A stretch of DNA of 64,000 nucleotides from Aquitalea palustris (GTDB lineage: Bacteria; Pseudomonadota; Gammaproteobacteria; Burkholderiales; Chromobacteriaceae). Within the stretch, counting starts at the first letter, position 1, and the number at the start of each line of letters is the position of its first letter. Location: contig NZ_RFAR01000021.1 in assembly GCF_003693445.1 (NCBI RefSeq), positions 28,195 to 92,194 of the forward strand, in the 5' to 3' direction. Shown one piece after another: positions 1 to 8,528 of the stretch. Made by a program: the position numbers and the translations under genes. A model generated the notes under the pieces. That model did no database searches. It was given only the letters and a program-made list of their open reading frames with translations, and was not told where the DNA came from.

Positions 1-2
1 CG

Positions 3-1316
3 CAGCGGGTGCTGGTGATTGGCCAGCGCCTGGCTGCAGGTAGCCAGGCTGCCTTGCAGGCGGTGGAGGTATTCAGCGACGAGCAGGCCGCCCAGCTGTT
101 TGGCCGTGGCAGCCAGGTCCACCTGATGGCCCGGGCAGCCATTACGGCCAATCCCTATCTGCAACTCACCGTCATCAGCGTGGACGATGCCGCCGCTGGC
201 CTTGCCGCCACTGGCAAGCTCACCCTGGCCGGCAAGGCCGACAGTAATGGTGTGCTCAGCCTGTGGGTAGGCACGCAGCGGGTGGATGTGGCCATTGCCG
301 CTGGTGACACGGCAGCCATCGTGGCCAGTGCGCTGCACACCGCGCTGACACGCCATGCCGATTTGCCGCTGCAGGCCAGCCTCGCGGCCCCCGTCCTCAA
401 CCTCACCGCCCGTAACAAAGGGAGCCAGGGCAACTGGATCAAGCTGCGCGCCAGCAGCACTGCCAAGGGGCTGACGGTCGTCAGCGATGCCAGCCTGAGT
501 GGCGGCAGCATCGACCCGGACCTGCGTCCGGCAACGGCCGCTGTGGTGGCCGCTGGCCATCACATCATTGCCTGCCCCACGCCCGAGGCCGAGCCGCTGC
601 AACAGCTGCGCCAGCATCTTGAGTTTGTCTCCGGGGCCATGGAACAGCGCGGTGCCATTGCCACTGCCGGCTGGCCGGGCAGCCTTGCCACCGGCACCGC
701 ACTGATGGCACAGAGCAATAGCGGCCGCATCAGCATGGCCTGGCACCGAGGGTCGAACAAGCTGCCTTGCGAGATTGCTGCCGGCTACGCCGCCGTACTG
801 GCCAGCGAGGAAGATCCGGCCCGCCCGCTCAACACCCTGGAAATCAAGGGGCTGGATGTACCGGCCATTGCCGACCAGACCATGCGCACCGAGCAGGAGA
901 ACGCCCTGTACAACGGCCTGACCCCGCTGGAAGTCGGCCCCGGTGGCCGGGTGCAGATTGTGCGCGCCGTCAGCAGCTACACCCGCGACCCGCAAGGCGT
1001 GGAAGACGAATCCCTGCTGGACATCACCACCATGCGCACGCTGGATTATGTGCGCCGCGCCTGCCGTGAGCGGGTCAGTTTGCGCTTTCCCCGCGACAAG
1101 CTGTCGGCCCGCACCCCGGACAAAGTACGCAGCGAAATCCTGGATGTGCTCTACAAGCTGGAGGAGCTGGAAATCCTGGAAGCTGTCGATGCCAACAAGG
1201 ACGGCGTACTGGTGGAGCGCGACCTGCAGAACGTGGGCTGGCTGTGCGTCAAGATTCCGGCCGATGTGGTGAATGGTTTGCATGTGATCGCCGGCCGCAT
1301 CGACTTGCTGCTGTAG
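3..1316 (+). CDS. Phage contractile tail sheath protein (Mu gpL type), 5' partial
   Basis: This is the outer sheath of a contractile tail, which shortens to drive the tube through the cell envelope. The frame is open to the window edge. The visible N-terminus (QRVLVIGQRLAAG, then VFSDEQAAQLFGRGS) corresponds to a region tens of residues inside Mu-type sheaths, so the true start lies upstream. The C-terminal part (DITTMRTLDYVRRACRERVSLRFPRDKL) is typical of sheath C-domains. About 437 codons are visible against roughly 490 in Mu gpL. It opens a rightward tail operon and is followed by the tube gene after a palindromic spacer. The family call is from sequence resemblance only. Confidence 0.9.
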   Translation, partial: QRVLVIGQRLAAGSQAALQAVEVFSDEQAAQLFGRGSQVHLMARAAITANPYLQLTVISVDDAAAGLAATGKLTLAGKADSNGVLSLWVGTQRVDVAIAAGDTAAIVASALHTALTRHADLPLQASLAAPVLNLTARNKGSQGNWIKLRASSTAKGLTVVSDASLSGGSIDPDLRPATAAVVAAGHHIIACPTPEAEPLQQLRQHLEFVSGAMEQRGAIATAGWPGSLATGTALMAQSNSGRISMAWHRGSNKLPCEIAAGYAAVLASEEDPARPLNTLEIKGLDVPAIADQTMRTEQENALYNGLTPLEVGPGGRVQIVRAVSSYTRDPQGVEDESLLDITTMRTLDYVRRACRERVSLRFPRDKLSARTPDKVRSEILDVLYKLEELEILEAVDANKDGVLVERDLQNVGWLCVKIPADVVNGLHVIAGRIDLLL

Positions 1317-1321
1317 CCGCC

Positions 1322-1405
1322 GTAAAAGCGTTGTCACGGCGTTGCGCTGCCTTGCCGTACTCCTTGTACTGTCTGCGGCAGCGCGCCTGGTGACAACGTT
1401 TTTAC
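1322..1405. repeat. Long palindromic intergenic element between sheath and tube genes
   Basis: The arms at 1322-1337 (GTAAAAGCGTTGTCAC) and 1390-1405 (GTGACAACGTTTTTAC) form a 16-bp stem with one G-U position. A second stem (GCGCTGCC with GGCAGCGC) lies inside. The middle carries GCCGTACTCCTTGTACTG followed by TCTGCGGCAG, a core I recall from dispersed intergenic repeats in Neisseriales; this memory is unverified. It sits in the only long gap of an otherwise packed tail operon. It may act as an RNA-processing or attenuation hairpin, or be an inserted REP-like unit. Confidence 0.7.
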
Positions 1406-1459
1406 CTGTTTAACCAAGGTAGCGAGTCCTGAGGCCGCTGCCACCACCAGGAGCACACC

Positions 1460-1831
1460 ATGCTCGAAGAATACGCCGGGGCCATCGTGCTGGAAGTGAA
1501 TGGCCAGGAAGTGGAAGTCATCGACCTGTCCGTCACCGGCAAGACCGGCCGCAAGCTGGTGAAAACCATGAACAAGACCGGCCGCGCCAAGGGCTTTGCC
1601 AAGGGCATTGCCGAATTCGACCTGGCTGCCACCGTGGCAATCCCGCTGTCCGGGGATCTGGACTGGGACGGCATCGAGGGCGAAAAACTCACCATCTACC
1701 CGCTCAGCCCGGGCGGCAAGCGCACCAGTTACCTGGACTGCTTCAGTACCGAAGTGGGCGAAAAATACAGTGTTGATAACGAAGCCCGCCGCGACATCAA
1801 GCTGCAGGCACTACGCAAGGTAGAAGAATGA
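1460..1831 (+). CDS. Phage tail tube protein (Mu gpM type)
   Basis: This is the major tail tube subunit, which forms the inner rigid tube inside the sheath. It has 123 residues, matching the usual size of about 118 for Mu-type tubes, and begins MLEEYAGAIVLEVNGQEVEV, the typical first beta-hairpin of the fold. Shine-Dalgarno AGGAG lies at the usual spacing before the ATG. It follows the sheath gene, as in Mu, and its TGA overlaps the start of the chaperone gene. Assignment rests mainly on position, size and N-terminal resemblance. Confidence 0.85.
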   Translation: MLEEYAGAIVLEVNGQEVEVIDLSVTGKTGRKLVKTMNKTGRAKGFAKGIAEFDLAATVAIPLSGDLDWDGIEGEKLTIYPLSPGGKRTSYLDCFSTEVGEKYSVDNEARRDIKLQALRKVEE

Positions 1832-2327
1832 TGATGACTGAACCCGGACAACTGCTGTACGGCGTGGAGTGGCCAGAAGGCTCTGGTCAGCTGCATTACG
1901 ACTTCGCCATGCGCCTGCCCACCATCGGTGACAATATTGCCGCCATCGAGAACCACGGCGTGGCTTCCAATATCCGCATCAACACCGCGATGATGGCCAG
2001 CTGCCTGGTGAGCCTGGGCGACATCCCGCCCGAGCAGCTGGATTTTGCGCTGCTCAGCCGGCTGGTGGATGACGACTTCGACACCCTGGCCACCGCCCGT
2101 GACGCGCTCAAAAAAAAGCGCAGGCGGCCGAGCAGCAGCTTGCCGGCTACCGACTCACCGTCCTTGCCCTCGGCCGCTACGGCATCAGCGAATCTGCCAT
2201 CCGCCAGCTGAGCCAAGCCCAGCTGGACGGCTATCTGGCCGCACTGGCCCGGCTGCACGGTCACAAGCCCGGCAGCCGGGGGCAGACGCAACGCATTACT
2301 TCCTTGCGCAGGAAACCCGTTAAATGA
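1828..2327 (+). CDS. Tail assembly chaperone made by predicted -1 frameshift (Mu gp41/gp42 type)
   Basis: The chaperone coats the tape measure protein during tail assembly. Frame 0 from ATG 1828 reads 127 codons to 2211, but its last 30 codons (after DALKKK) look non-coding, rich in R, P and S. At 2112-2118 lies A AAA AAG, the classical slippery heptamer, within an eight-A run. A -1 shift there gives 97 residues plus 69 more, beginning AQAAEQQLAGYRLTVLALG, and ends at TGA 2325-2327, overlapping the tape-measure ATG at 2324. The extended product is about 166 residues. Such gpG/GT-like frameshifting between tube and tape-measure genes is conserved in many tailed phages. ATG 1828, 1831 or 1834 could each be the start. 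Confidence 0.8.
2112..2118 (+). promoter_or_regulatory. Predicted -1 ribosomal slippery site A AAA AAG
   Basis: Eight consecutive A residues (2110-2117) followed by G give the X XXY YYZ heptamer A AAA AAG in the zero frame, the same motif as in E. coli dnaX. The codon following the slip (GCG at 2118) opens a 69-codon frame of good phage-like coding quality. Confidence 0.75.
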
Positions 2328-4435
2328 GCCGCAACATGGAACTGGCGTTAACGCTCAAGGCTCGCGACGACATGTCGCGCACCGTGGGCCGCGCCTTGCA
2401 GACCATCGGGCAGGAAAGCCAGCGCGCCGAACGGGCGGTGGTGGGCCTGTCGCGGGAAAGCCAGCGCATGGCCAGTGCCCGCGAAACCCTGGGCATCCGC
2501 GCCGAGCGCACCATCCAGCGCGAAATCGCCCAGACCGAAGCCGCCTACCAGCGGCTGAGCCGCAGTGGCACGCTGTCGGCCCGTGAGCAGGTCCGCGCTT
2601 TTGACGCCATGCGCGACAAGGTGGGCAAGCTGCGTCAGGAAATGCACGGAGTGGAACGGCAGCAGAGCAAGCTGATTAGCGGGGCCAAGGGCTTGGCAGC
2701 GGTAGCCGCAGGGGTGGCCGTCGGTGCGCGGGTCTTGTCCGGCCCGGTGAAACAGACCATGGGCTATGAGCGCCGCCTGGCGATGATGGCCAATACCGCC
2801 TATGCCGAACGCAATCTGTCCGGCCGCAAGCAAGGCATGGTCGAGCTGGATAAAACCATCAACACCGCCGTGCGTCATGGAGGTGGCACCCGCGAAGAAG
2901 CCGCCGACACCCTGGACAATCTGATTGCCTCCGGGGCCATGGATATCAAGACGGCCAGCAGCTTGTTGCCCACCCTGCAAAAAATGGCCACTGGCACCGG
3001 TGCCGACCCCAAAGAGCTGGGCAATATCGCGATTCGTGCCATGCAGACCATGGGCATCAAGCCACAAGAAGTCCCTGTCTTGCTAGACCAAGCCATCATG
3101 GCCGGCCAGAAAGGCGGCTTTGAACTGAAAGACATGGCCAAATGGCTGCCGCAGCAAATGGCGGCCGCCAAGCTCAGCGGCATTAGCGGCATGCCGGGCA
3201 TGGCCAAGCTACTGGCGGCCAACCAGGCTGCCGTGATTACCGCCGGCAGCAAGGATGAGGCCGGCAACAACCTGGTGAACCTGCTGACCAAGATCAACAG
3301 CCAGGACACCGCCCGCGATGCCGCCAAAATCAGCGCGACGACATTCCGCGAAAAGCGCAAAGGTGAACAAGGCATAGATCTGCCCGCCACCCTGGCGCGT
3401 GGCCGCGAAAAAGGCATGGACTCGCTGGACAGCTTTGTTGGCCTGACTGAAAAAGTGATCGGCGGCGACAAGCGCTACCAGACCATCCAGGACAAACTCA
3501 AGCGCACCGACAACAAGGACGAGCGCCGCGCCTTGCTGGAATCACAGGGCGACATCCTGCAGGGCTCGGCCATTGGCAAGCTGATCCAGGACCGCCAGGC
3601 GCTGATGGCCCTGGTGGCCATCATGAACAACCGCAAATACATGCAGGACATCGAAACCGCCTTGCCTAATGCCAAAGGGACGGGTCAGGCCAACTATCAG
3701 CTGATTGCCGACACCCCGGCTTTCAAGGCCGAGCAGCTGGCGAATGAGCGCGCCATTGCCACGCAAAAAGCCATGGAAGGATTGAACGGTGCACTGGGCG
3801 ACGCCGCCAGCAAGCTGGTGGAGTACGCCCAGGAATACCCCGGCCTGACGGCTGCGCTGGTTGCTGCCGGCACGGCTACTGCAGCCCTGGCGGCCGCCGC
3901 CGCAGCCGCCGCCATTCCGCTGGCGCTGATCGGCAAGGGCGGGATGCCTGGACTGCCTGGTGGCGGTGGTGGAGCCACCATCGCTCGCAATGCCGGTAAG
4001 GGCTGGCTGGGGCGTCTGGGTCTGGCCGGCCTGGTGGGAGGAACGCTGTTTTCCATGGTGCCAGACACCAACGAAAAACAGGGCCGCGAAGATGTCAAAA
4101 AAGGTGACTGGTGGAATGCCTCTTTTAATCTGCCAGCCCCAGCCCTGTTTGCCGCCGTGCGGGAACAGCTGTTTCCGGCTCAGCCCATCAAGCGCAACGC
4201 GCCCGACCCCGGTGCACCCATTCCACAGGCCGGCGTGAACGCCCCGGCTCCAGCGCCACCGCTGGCCCTGCTGCAATCTGTCATGGACTCCTCCACCCGC
4301 TTTAACCTGGCCGCCGACAAGATACAGCAGGCCAGCCAGCAGCCCATTCCGCTGCATGTCACGGTGGACGTGCAGAACGGCAATATCGTGGCCGCTGTTA
4401 ACCAGGCCAATAAGCTGGAATGGAGGAGAAACTGA
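2324..4435 (+). CDS. Phage tail tape measure protein
   Basis: This protein sets tail length and is ejected at infection. It has 703 residues. The N-terminal third is charged and helical with repeated Arg/Gln/Glu heptads. A PhageMin_Tail-type block follows (for example GGGTREEAADTLDNLIASGAMD, about residues 187-208). Hydrophobic Ala/Gly-rich segments near 505-530 (ALVAAGTATAALAAAAAAA) and 560-585 look membrane-active. The C-terminus is Pro-rich, then VTVDVQNGNIVAAVNQANK. The ATG overlaps the stop of the frameshifted chaperone, as expected for this operon. The gene ends in TGATG with the next gene. Confidence 0.92.
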   Translation: MSRNMELALTLKARDDMSRTVGRALQTIGQESQRAERAVVGLSRESQRMASARETLGIRAERTIQREIAQTEAAYQRLSRSGTLSAREQVRAFDAMRDKVGKLRQEMHGVERQQSKLISGAKGLAAVAAGVAVGARVLSGPVKQTMGYERRLAMMANTAYAERNLSGRKQGMVELDKTINTAVRHGGGTREEAADTLDNLIASGAMDIKTASSLLPTLQKMATGTGADPKELGNIAIRAMQTMGIKPQEVPVLLDQAIMAGQKGGFELKDMAKWLPQQMAAAKLSGISGMPGMAKLLAANQAAVITAGSKDEAGNNLVNLLTKINSQDTARDAAKISATTFREKRKGEQGIDLPATLARGREKGMDSLDSFVGLTEKVIGGDKRYQTIQDKLKRTDNKDERRALLESQGDILQGSAIGKLIQDRQALMALVAIMNNRKYMQDIETALPNAKGTGQANYQLIADTPAFKAEQLANERAIATQKAMEGLNGALGDAASKLVEYAQEYPGLTAALVAAGTATAALAAAAAAAAIPLALIGKGGMPGLPGGGGGATIARNAGKGWLGRLGLAGLVGGTLFSMVPDTNEKQGREDVKKGDWWNASFNLPAPALFAAVREQLFPAQPIKRNAPDPGAPIPQAGVNAPAPAPPLALLQSVMDSSTRFNLAADKIQQASQQPIPLHVTVDVQNGNIVAAVNQANKLEWRRN

Positions 4436-5706
4436 TGTCCTGGAAAGATAATCTGCTGGACGCCAGCTTTCGTGGAATGGTGTTCGACTGCCTGCAGACC
4501 GAGGACGAGGCCGAGCGCGATACCGCCAGCCATGCCTATCCCTATATGGATGGCGAGGATGTGGAGGACCTGGGACGCAAGGCGCGCCAGCTGCGGCTGA
4601 CGGCGGTGTTTTTTGGCGATGATTACGACAGCCGCCTGCAGGCTTTTCTGGCCATGCTGGATGAACCCGGCCATGGCGAGCTGATTCACCCGGTGTTCGG
4701 CAGCATGGCGCGCATGCAGCTGCTGCGCCATGTCGTGCGCCACTCGGCCGAGGACGTGGATTACTGCACGGTAGAACTGACCTTCAAGGAAGCCACGCCG
4801 AGCCAGCCTTTTTTTGTGCAGCAGCTGCCGGCACAGCAGGCGCAGAGCCTGGCTTTGCAGGCGGATACGGTACGGCAGGCCGGCATTGCGGTGTTCGACC
4901 AGGCGCTGTCCGGTCTCAAGCAATGGCAGGCTAATCTGGCACCCTTGCAGGCGCTGGGTACGGTGATGACCGGCACGCTGGCGGCCGTGCGCAGCCAGCT
5001 GCATGGCCTGGTGGCCGGGGCCAGCCTGCTGGACAGTCCACGCGCCTTTGCGGCGGAGCTGGTGGGGCTACTGGATGGGCTGGTGGATCTGCGCGGCTTC
5101 GATACCGACACCATCGCCAGCGACTGGAACAGCCTCGCCAGGCAGCTGGACCGCATCGTGCTGCTGCCGGTGCAGCTATCGCGGCCGGCAGATCCGCTCA
5201 GTGACTTTCCGTCTGTTGCTGAGGGTCAGCCCATCCCGGCCCCGACCCTGCCGCCACACCCGCAGGATGTGGCCCAGCTCACCGCCCTGGTTCAAGCCGT
5301 GGCCGCCAGCACGCTGGCCAGCACCGCCAGTGAACTGCTGGCCGACCAGGCCGAACAGCCCACGCTCACCCCGCCGCAGCTGGAAACCATCGCCAACGAT
5401 GTGCGCCAACTGCTGCAAACCAGCATCGACAGCCATCAGGCGACCTACCCGCTGGAGCTGGCCCGCCCGGTGATAGCGGCGTTAAAAGACACTGCGCAGG
5501 CCGTACAGGAAGCCGCCCGCGCCGTCATTGCATTGGCCCCGCCGCTGATCCAGCGCCGGGTGGAACAGGACGGCAATCTGCATCTGCAGGCCTTTGCCTG
5601 GTATGGCGATTACCGCCGCGCCGCCGAGCTGGCCCGACTCAACCCCACACTGCGCAACCCCAACCACCTGCAAGCCGGAGACCTGCTCCATGCCTACGCC
5701 CGCTAA
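4435..5706 (+). CDS. Mu gpN-type DNA circularisation/tail protein
   Basis: This corresponds to Mu gpN, historically called DNA circularisation protein and now placed in the tail/baseplate. I start it at ATG 4435 (MSWKDNLLDASFRGM), which has GGAGGAG 6-12 bases upstream and overlaps the tape-measure stop. The in-frame ATG at 4420 lies before that ribosome site. The N-terminal domain (SFRGMVFDCLQTEDEAERD and HAYPYMDGEDVEDLGRKAR) is the conserved DNA_circ_N region. The C-terminal half is helical, and the protein ends NPNHLQAGDLLHAYAR, a LysM-like tail-end motif. It has 423 residues and overlaps gpP by 17 bases. Confidence 0.88.
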   Translation: MSWKDNLLDASFRGMVFDCLQTEDEAERDTASHAYPYMDGEDVEDLGRKARQLRLTAVFFGDDYDSRLQAFLAMLDEPGHGELIHPVFGSMARMQLLRHVVRHSAEDVDYCTVELTFKEATPSQPFFVQQLPAQQAQSLALQADTVRQAGIAVFDQALSGLKQWQANLAPLQALGTVMTGTLAAVRSQLHGLVAGASLLDSPRAFAAELVGLLDGLVDLRGFDTDTIASDWNSLARQLDRIVLLPVQLSRPADPLSDFPSVAEGQPIPAPTLPPHPQDVAQLTALVQAVAASTLASTASELLADQAEQPTLTPPQLETIANDVRQLLQTSIDSHQATYPLELARPVIAALKDTAQAVQEAARAVIALAPPLIQRRVEQDGNLHLQAFAWYGDYRRAAELARLNPTLRNPNHLQAGDLLHAYAR

Positions 5707-6838
5707 CGCCGTGCCTGCCGACCACATCGTCAGCCTGCTGCTGGCTGGCAAAGTCCATCAAAGCTGGAGCAGCTACGAGATCGACTCCGACCTGCTCACC
5801 CCGGCCGATGCCTGGCAGCTGCAGCTGGGCCTGCCGGATGGCCGCCTGCCGCCAGCCCTGCAGGAAGGTGTGGCAGTACAACTGCGCATCGGCCGCGACC
5901 TGGTGATGACCGGGCAGATTGACGACATCGAGGACCCGATAGAACACGGCGCGCACACGCTGACCCTGCGTGGCCGGGATGGTGCGGCGATCCTGGTGGA
6001 TTGCTCCTCGCCCATCTTCACCCGCCGCCAGGCCACCCTGGCGGAAATCGTCGCCGATGTCGTGCGGCCGCTGGGCTTGAACAAGATCCGCATCGACGCC
6101 GCCCGCACCGTCACCCGCGAGAAAGTCAGTGTTGAACCCGGCGACAGCGCCTGGGACACGCTACGCAATGCGGCAGAAGCCAATGGCCTGTGGCCGTGGT
6201 TTGAACCGGATGGCACGCTGGTGATCGGAGGGCCGGACTACCAGCGGCCCCCAGTGGCCAGCCTGATCCTGCGCCGCGATGGCCAGGGCAATAATGTTGA
6301 GCGCCTGCACCGGGTGCGCAGCATGGCCGGGCGTTATTCGGACGTCACCGTACTGGGCCAGTCACACGGCAGTGCGCTGCAGGCCGGTCGCCATGCCATC
6401 AAGGTGGTGGAGCGTGACAGCAGCGTCAGTGTTTACCGGCCACGCATCGTCATCGACCACGATGCCGACAGCCTGGCCGCCGCCCGTGCCCGGGCACGCA
6501 AGCTGCTGTCTGACTCGCGCCTGCAGGGGCTGACGCTACAAGCCACAGTAAAAGGCCACCGCAGCAGCGACGGCCTGTTGTGGACGCCGGGCCAGCGCCT
6601 GCATGTATTGAGCGAGCCGCACGACATCAACGGCATTTACTTCCTGATGGCGCGGCGCTTCAGCGGCGGCCGTGGCCGCCCCAGCCACACCCTGCTCACC
6701 CTGAAAGAAGACGGGGCCTGGGTGCTGGATGCCCATCCTCACCAGCGCAGCCATCGCAAGGGCAAGAACAGCAGCGCCAGCACAACCCTGGTGGCGGTGG
6801 ATGTTGGCCCGCCCAATTCAAGCAAAGGCAAGCCATGA
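5690..6838 (+). CDS. Mu gpP-type baseplate hub protein
   Basis: This is a late-control/gpD-like hub protein joining the tail tube to the spike in Mu-type baseplates. The start at ATG 5690 (MPTPANAVPADHIVSLLL) has GGAG ten bases upstream. An earlier in-frame ATG at 5594 would add residues that are only a frame-shadow of gpN. It has 382 residues, with conserved blocks QLQLGLPDGRLP, GRDLVMTGQIDDIED and VTREKVSVEPGDSAWDTLRN. The end overlaps the next gene through ATGA. Close in architecture to T4 gp27 by family knowledge. Confidence 0.9.
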   Translation: MPTPANAVPADHIVSLLLAGKVHQSWSSYEIDSDLLTPADAWQLQLGLPDGRLPPALQEGVAVQLRIGRDLVMTGQIDDIEDPIEHGAHTLTLRGRDGAAILVDCSSPIFTRRQATLAEIVADVVRPLGLNKIRIDAARTVTREKVSVEPGDSAWDTLRNAAEANGLWPWFEPDGTLVIGGPDYQRPPVASLILRRDGQGNNVERLHRVRSMAGRYSDVTVLGQSHGSALQAGRHAIKVVERDSSVSVYRPRIVIDHDADSLAAARARARKLLSDSRLQGLTLQATVKGHRSSDGLLWTPGQRLHVLSEPHDINGIYFLMARRFSGGRGRPSHTLLTLKEDGAWVLDAHPHQRSHRKGKNSSASTTLVAVDVGPPNSSKGKP

Positions 6839-7446
6839 CTCCGGACATCGACCGCCGCATCAGCCGCGCCCTGGCCGGCATCCGCCAGGCCTTCCGGGGT
6901 GTGCTGGGCCTCACCAGCAACGGAGCCGGCAGCCAGCTGGCCCAGGTGGAGGGCTTGGCCGACGAGCCTTTGCCCGACCTGGAGCTGTTCCAGCAGTTTG
7001 GCTTTAGCAGCAACCCGCCGCCCGGTACCGCCGTCATCGTGCTGCCGCTGGGTGGCAAAACCAGCCACGGCATCATCATCGCCACCGAAAACGGCCAGTT
7101 CCGCGTACAGGGCCTGGCCCCCGGCGAAACAGCCGTGTTTAACGCTTTCGGCGATACCTTTGTGTTTAAAGACGGCAAGATCGAAGGCAGCACCAAAACC
7201 TTTACCCTCACCGCCACGGAAGGCATGCGCTTTGACAGCCCACAGGCCGAATTTACCGGCCAGGTGTTGGTACGCCAGCAGCTAAGCGGGCAAGGCGGCA
7301 TGGCCATACAGGGGGGCGATGGCGCGGTGTTCAGCGGGGATGTGCGGCAGGAGGGAGGCTGCTACCAGACGGATGGCGATGTGGTGGCGAGAGGGGTGAG
7401 TTTGAGGAGGCATACCAACAACGGCATGCCGGTAGATGGAGGCTAG
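6835..7446 (+). CDS. Baseplate assembly protein V / Mu gp45 spike
   Basis: This is the central spike of the baseplate, which punctures the outer membrane. I start at ATG 6835 (MTPDIDRRISRALAGIRQAF); the upstream in-frame extension overlaps gpP out of frame. Of 203 residues, the N-terminal OB-like region (GTAVIVLPLGGKTSHGIIIATE) is followed by repeating beta-strands (FVFKDGKIEGSTKTFTL) typical of the triple-helical needle. After it the tail operon is interrupted by two AT-richer genes before gp46 resumes. Confidence 0.9.
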   Translation: MTPDIDRRISRALAGIRQAFRGVLGLTSNGAGSQLAQVEGLADEPLPDLELFQQFGFSSNPPPGTAVIVLPLGGKTSHGIIIATENGQFRVQGLAPGETAVFNAFGDTFVFKDGKIEGSTKTFTLTATEGMRFDSPQAEFTGQVLVRQQLSGQGGMAIQGGDGAVFSGDVRQEGGCYQTDGDVVARGVSLRRHTNNGMPVDGG

Positions 7447-7520
7447 TTGTACATTTCCCCCCCCTGTTTCGGTGAGACAAGACAGGTCAGACTGAAACCT
7501 CTTTCCTCCAGGAGTACAAC

Positions 7521-7775
7521 ATGACCAAAACATTCGTTCTTGTCCGTCACACTGCCCAAGATATGCGCGCAGCCAAGAGCCATACGCTAGACAGCATGAC
7601 AAATACCGTAAGCATTGCCCTTCAATCATGTGGCTATGACTATCAAGAAAGACAGATTCTCGGAGGTGACGGCTATATCAGTAATGCCCTGCAAGTTGAT
7701 GCTGTGATAGACAGACTACAAGCAAACTTGGAGGAGCTGCGTAAGGAGGCAAAACGATACCTATCGAGTCAGTAG
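7521..7775 (+). CDS. Hypothetical accessory (moron) protein, 84 aa
   Basis: I do not recognise this gene. It reads MTKTFVLVRHTAQDMRAAK and ends in a predicted helix (VIDRLQANLEELRKEAKRYL). A good AGGAGT ribosome site lies 8 bases before the ATG. Base composition is visibly more AT-rich than the flanking tail genes and there is a separate leader of about 75 bases, both typical of a moron inserted in a phage operon. No signal peptide or membrane segment is seen. It is paired with the YfbU-family gene downstream, but nothing links them functionally. Confidence 0.7.
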   Translation: MTKTFVLVRHTAQDMRAAKSHTLDSMTNTVSIALQSCGYDYQERQILGGDGYISNALQVDAVIDRLQANLEELRKEAKRYLSSQ

Positions 7776-7816
7776 TGATAGTGCCACGTAGCTCAGGCAT
7801 TTCTTAATATGCAAAA

Positions 7817-7844
7817 TTGTAGTCAAAATATCATTGTTTATGCT
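7817..7844 (+). promoter_or_regulatory. Possible sigma-70 promoter for the YfbU-family moron
   Basis: TTGTAG (7817-7822) and TATGCT (7839-7844) are separated by 16 bases within an AT-rich 126-base gap before the YfbU-family gene. A private promoter would fit a moron expressed from a lysogen. Weak match; low confidence. Confidence 0.3.
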
Positions 7845-7901
7845 TGAAGGATACAAAATCATCCCAATGATAGGGTGACTATGTGAATAGAGGTTTTGTC
7901 A

Positions 7902-8456
7902 ATGAAAAATTCCCTGAAAATTACTGATGCCGAGCGACTGATCCTAGCTAATCAGTACCAAATTCTTGCCGAACTTGAAGTGCTTAATAAGCATGGAGAT
8001 GGGAAAGAATATTCAGAGCTATCGAATGACCTTCGAGATGGCTACAGCTTTTTCTATGATGGTTTTTTTGATGCAGTACTTTCCAACGTCCTAGACAAAG
8101 ATGATGAAAGCTTTGTATTAAACACCTTAGATCTGTTCTCCACACTAAAAGCTAGTTACGATGAGCTTGATAAAGCACAGCAGGCTGAAATCTATGCAAA
8201 AGGGATCTCATTTGATGGTTTTGACGGAAATCATGAGACCGAGCTTCTTGGATTTGTAGACGCACTTGCAAAGCACAATAGATTTTTCACCATTCTTGAT
8301 GGAAAAATGGGACTAAATTCGCATGCACCCATGGTGAGCATTTATCAAAGACAATTAGCCAAATGGGAAGAGTTGGGAGAGCCACTTTATCCAATGAGCT
8401 TTGAGCAAATTCGTGATATTGCTGAAGCTAGAAAACACCCAACAGCGCGTAAATAA
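7902..8456 (+). CDS. YfbU family protein
   Basis: This is a member of the YfbU family, whose biochemical role is unknown to me. Recognition rests on AERLILANQYQILAEL near the N-terminus and on the C-terminal pattern GFVDALAKHNRFFTILD, then LNSHAPMVSIYQRQLAKWEEL, which parallel E. coli YfbU. It has 184 residues from ATG 7902. A TTG six bases earlier is only 2 bases from the AGAGG site, so ATG is preferred. The gene is strongly AT-rich against its GC-rich neighbours, pointing to separate acquisition. It separates gp45 from gp46, which are adjacent in Mu. Confidence 0.8.
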   Translation: MKNSLKITDAERLILANQYQILAELEVLNKHGDGKEYSELSNDLRDGYSFFYDGFFDAVLSNVLDKDDESFVLNTLDLFSTLKASYDELDKAQQAEIYAKGISFDGFDGNHETELLGFVDALAKHNRFFTILDGKMGLNSHAPMVSIYQRQLAKWEELGEPLYPMSFEQIRDIAEARKHPTARK

Positions 8457-8507
8457 TCGAATAAACGGTTACCCACTGAACCCCCTCAGCTAATCCCATC
8501 CCCCACC

Positions 8508-8528
8508 ATGCCCCGACAATCGGGGCAT
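8508..8528 (+). promoter_or_regulatory. Perfect hairpin over the gp46 start codon
   Basis: ATGCCCCGA (8508-8516) and TCGGGGCAT (8520-8528) form a 9-bp perfect stem with a 3-base loop. The gp46 ATG (8527-8529) sits in the 3' arm, and no other Shine-Dalgarno sequence is apparent. No T-run follows, so it is not a simple terminator. It could restrain translation of gp46 at the junction where the two accessory genes are inserted. Confidence 0.6.
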
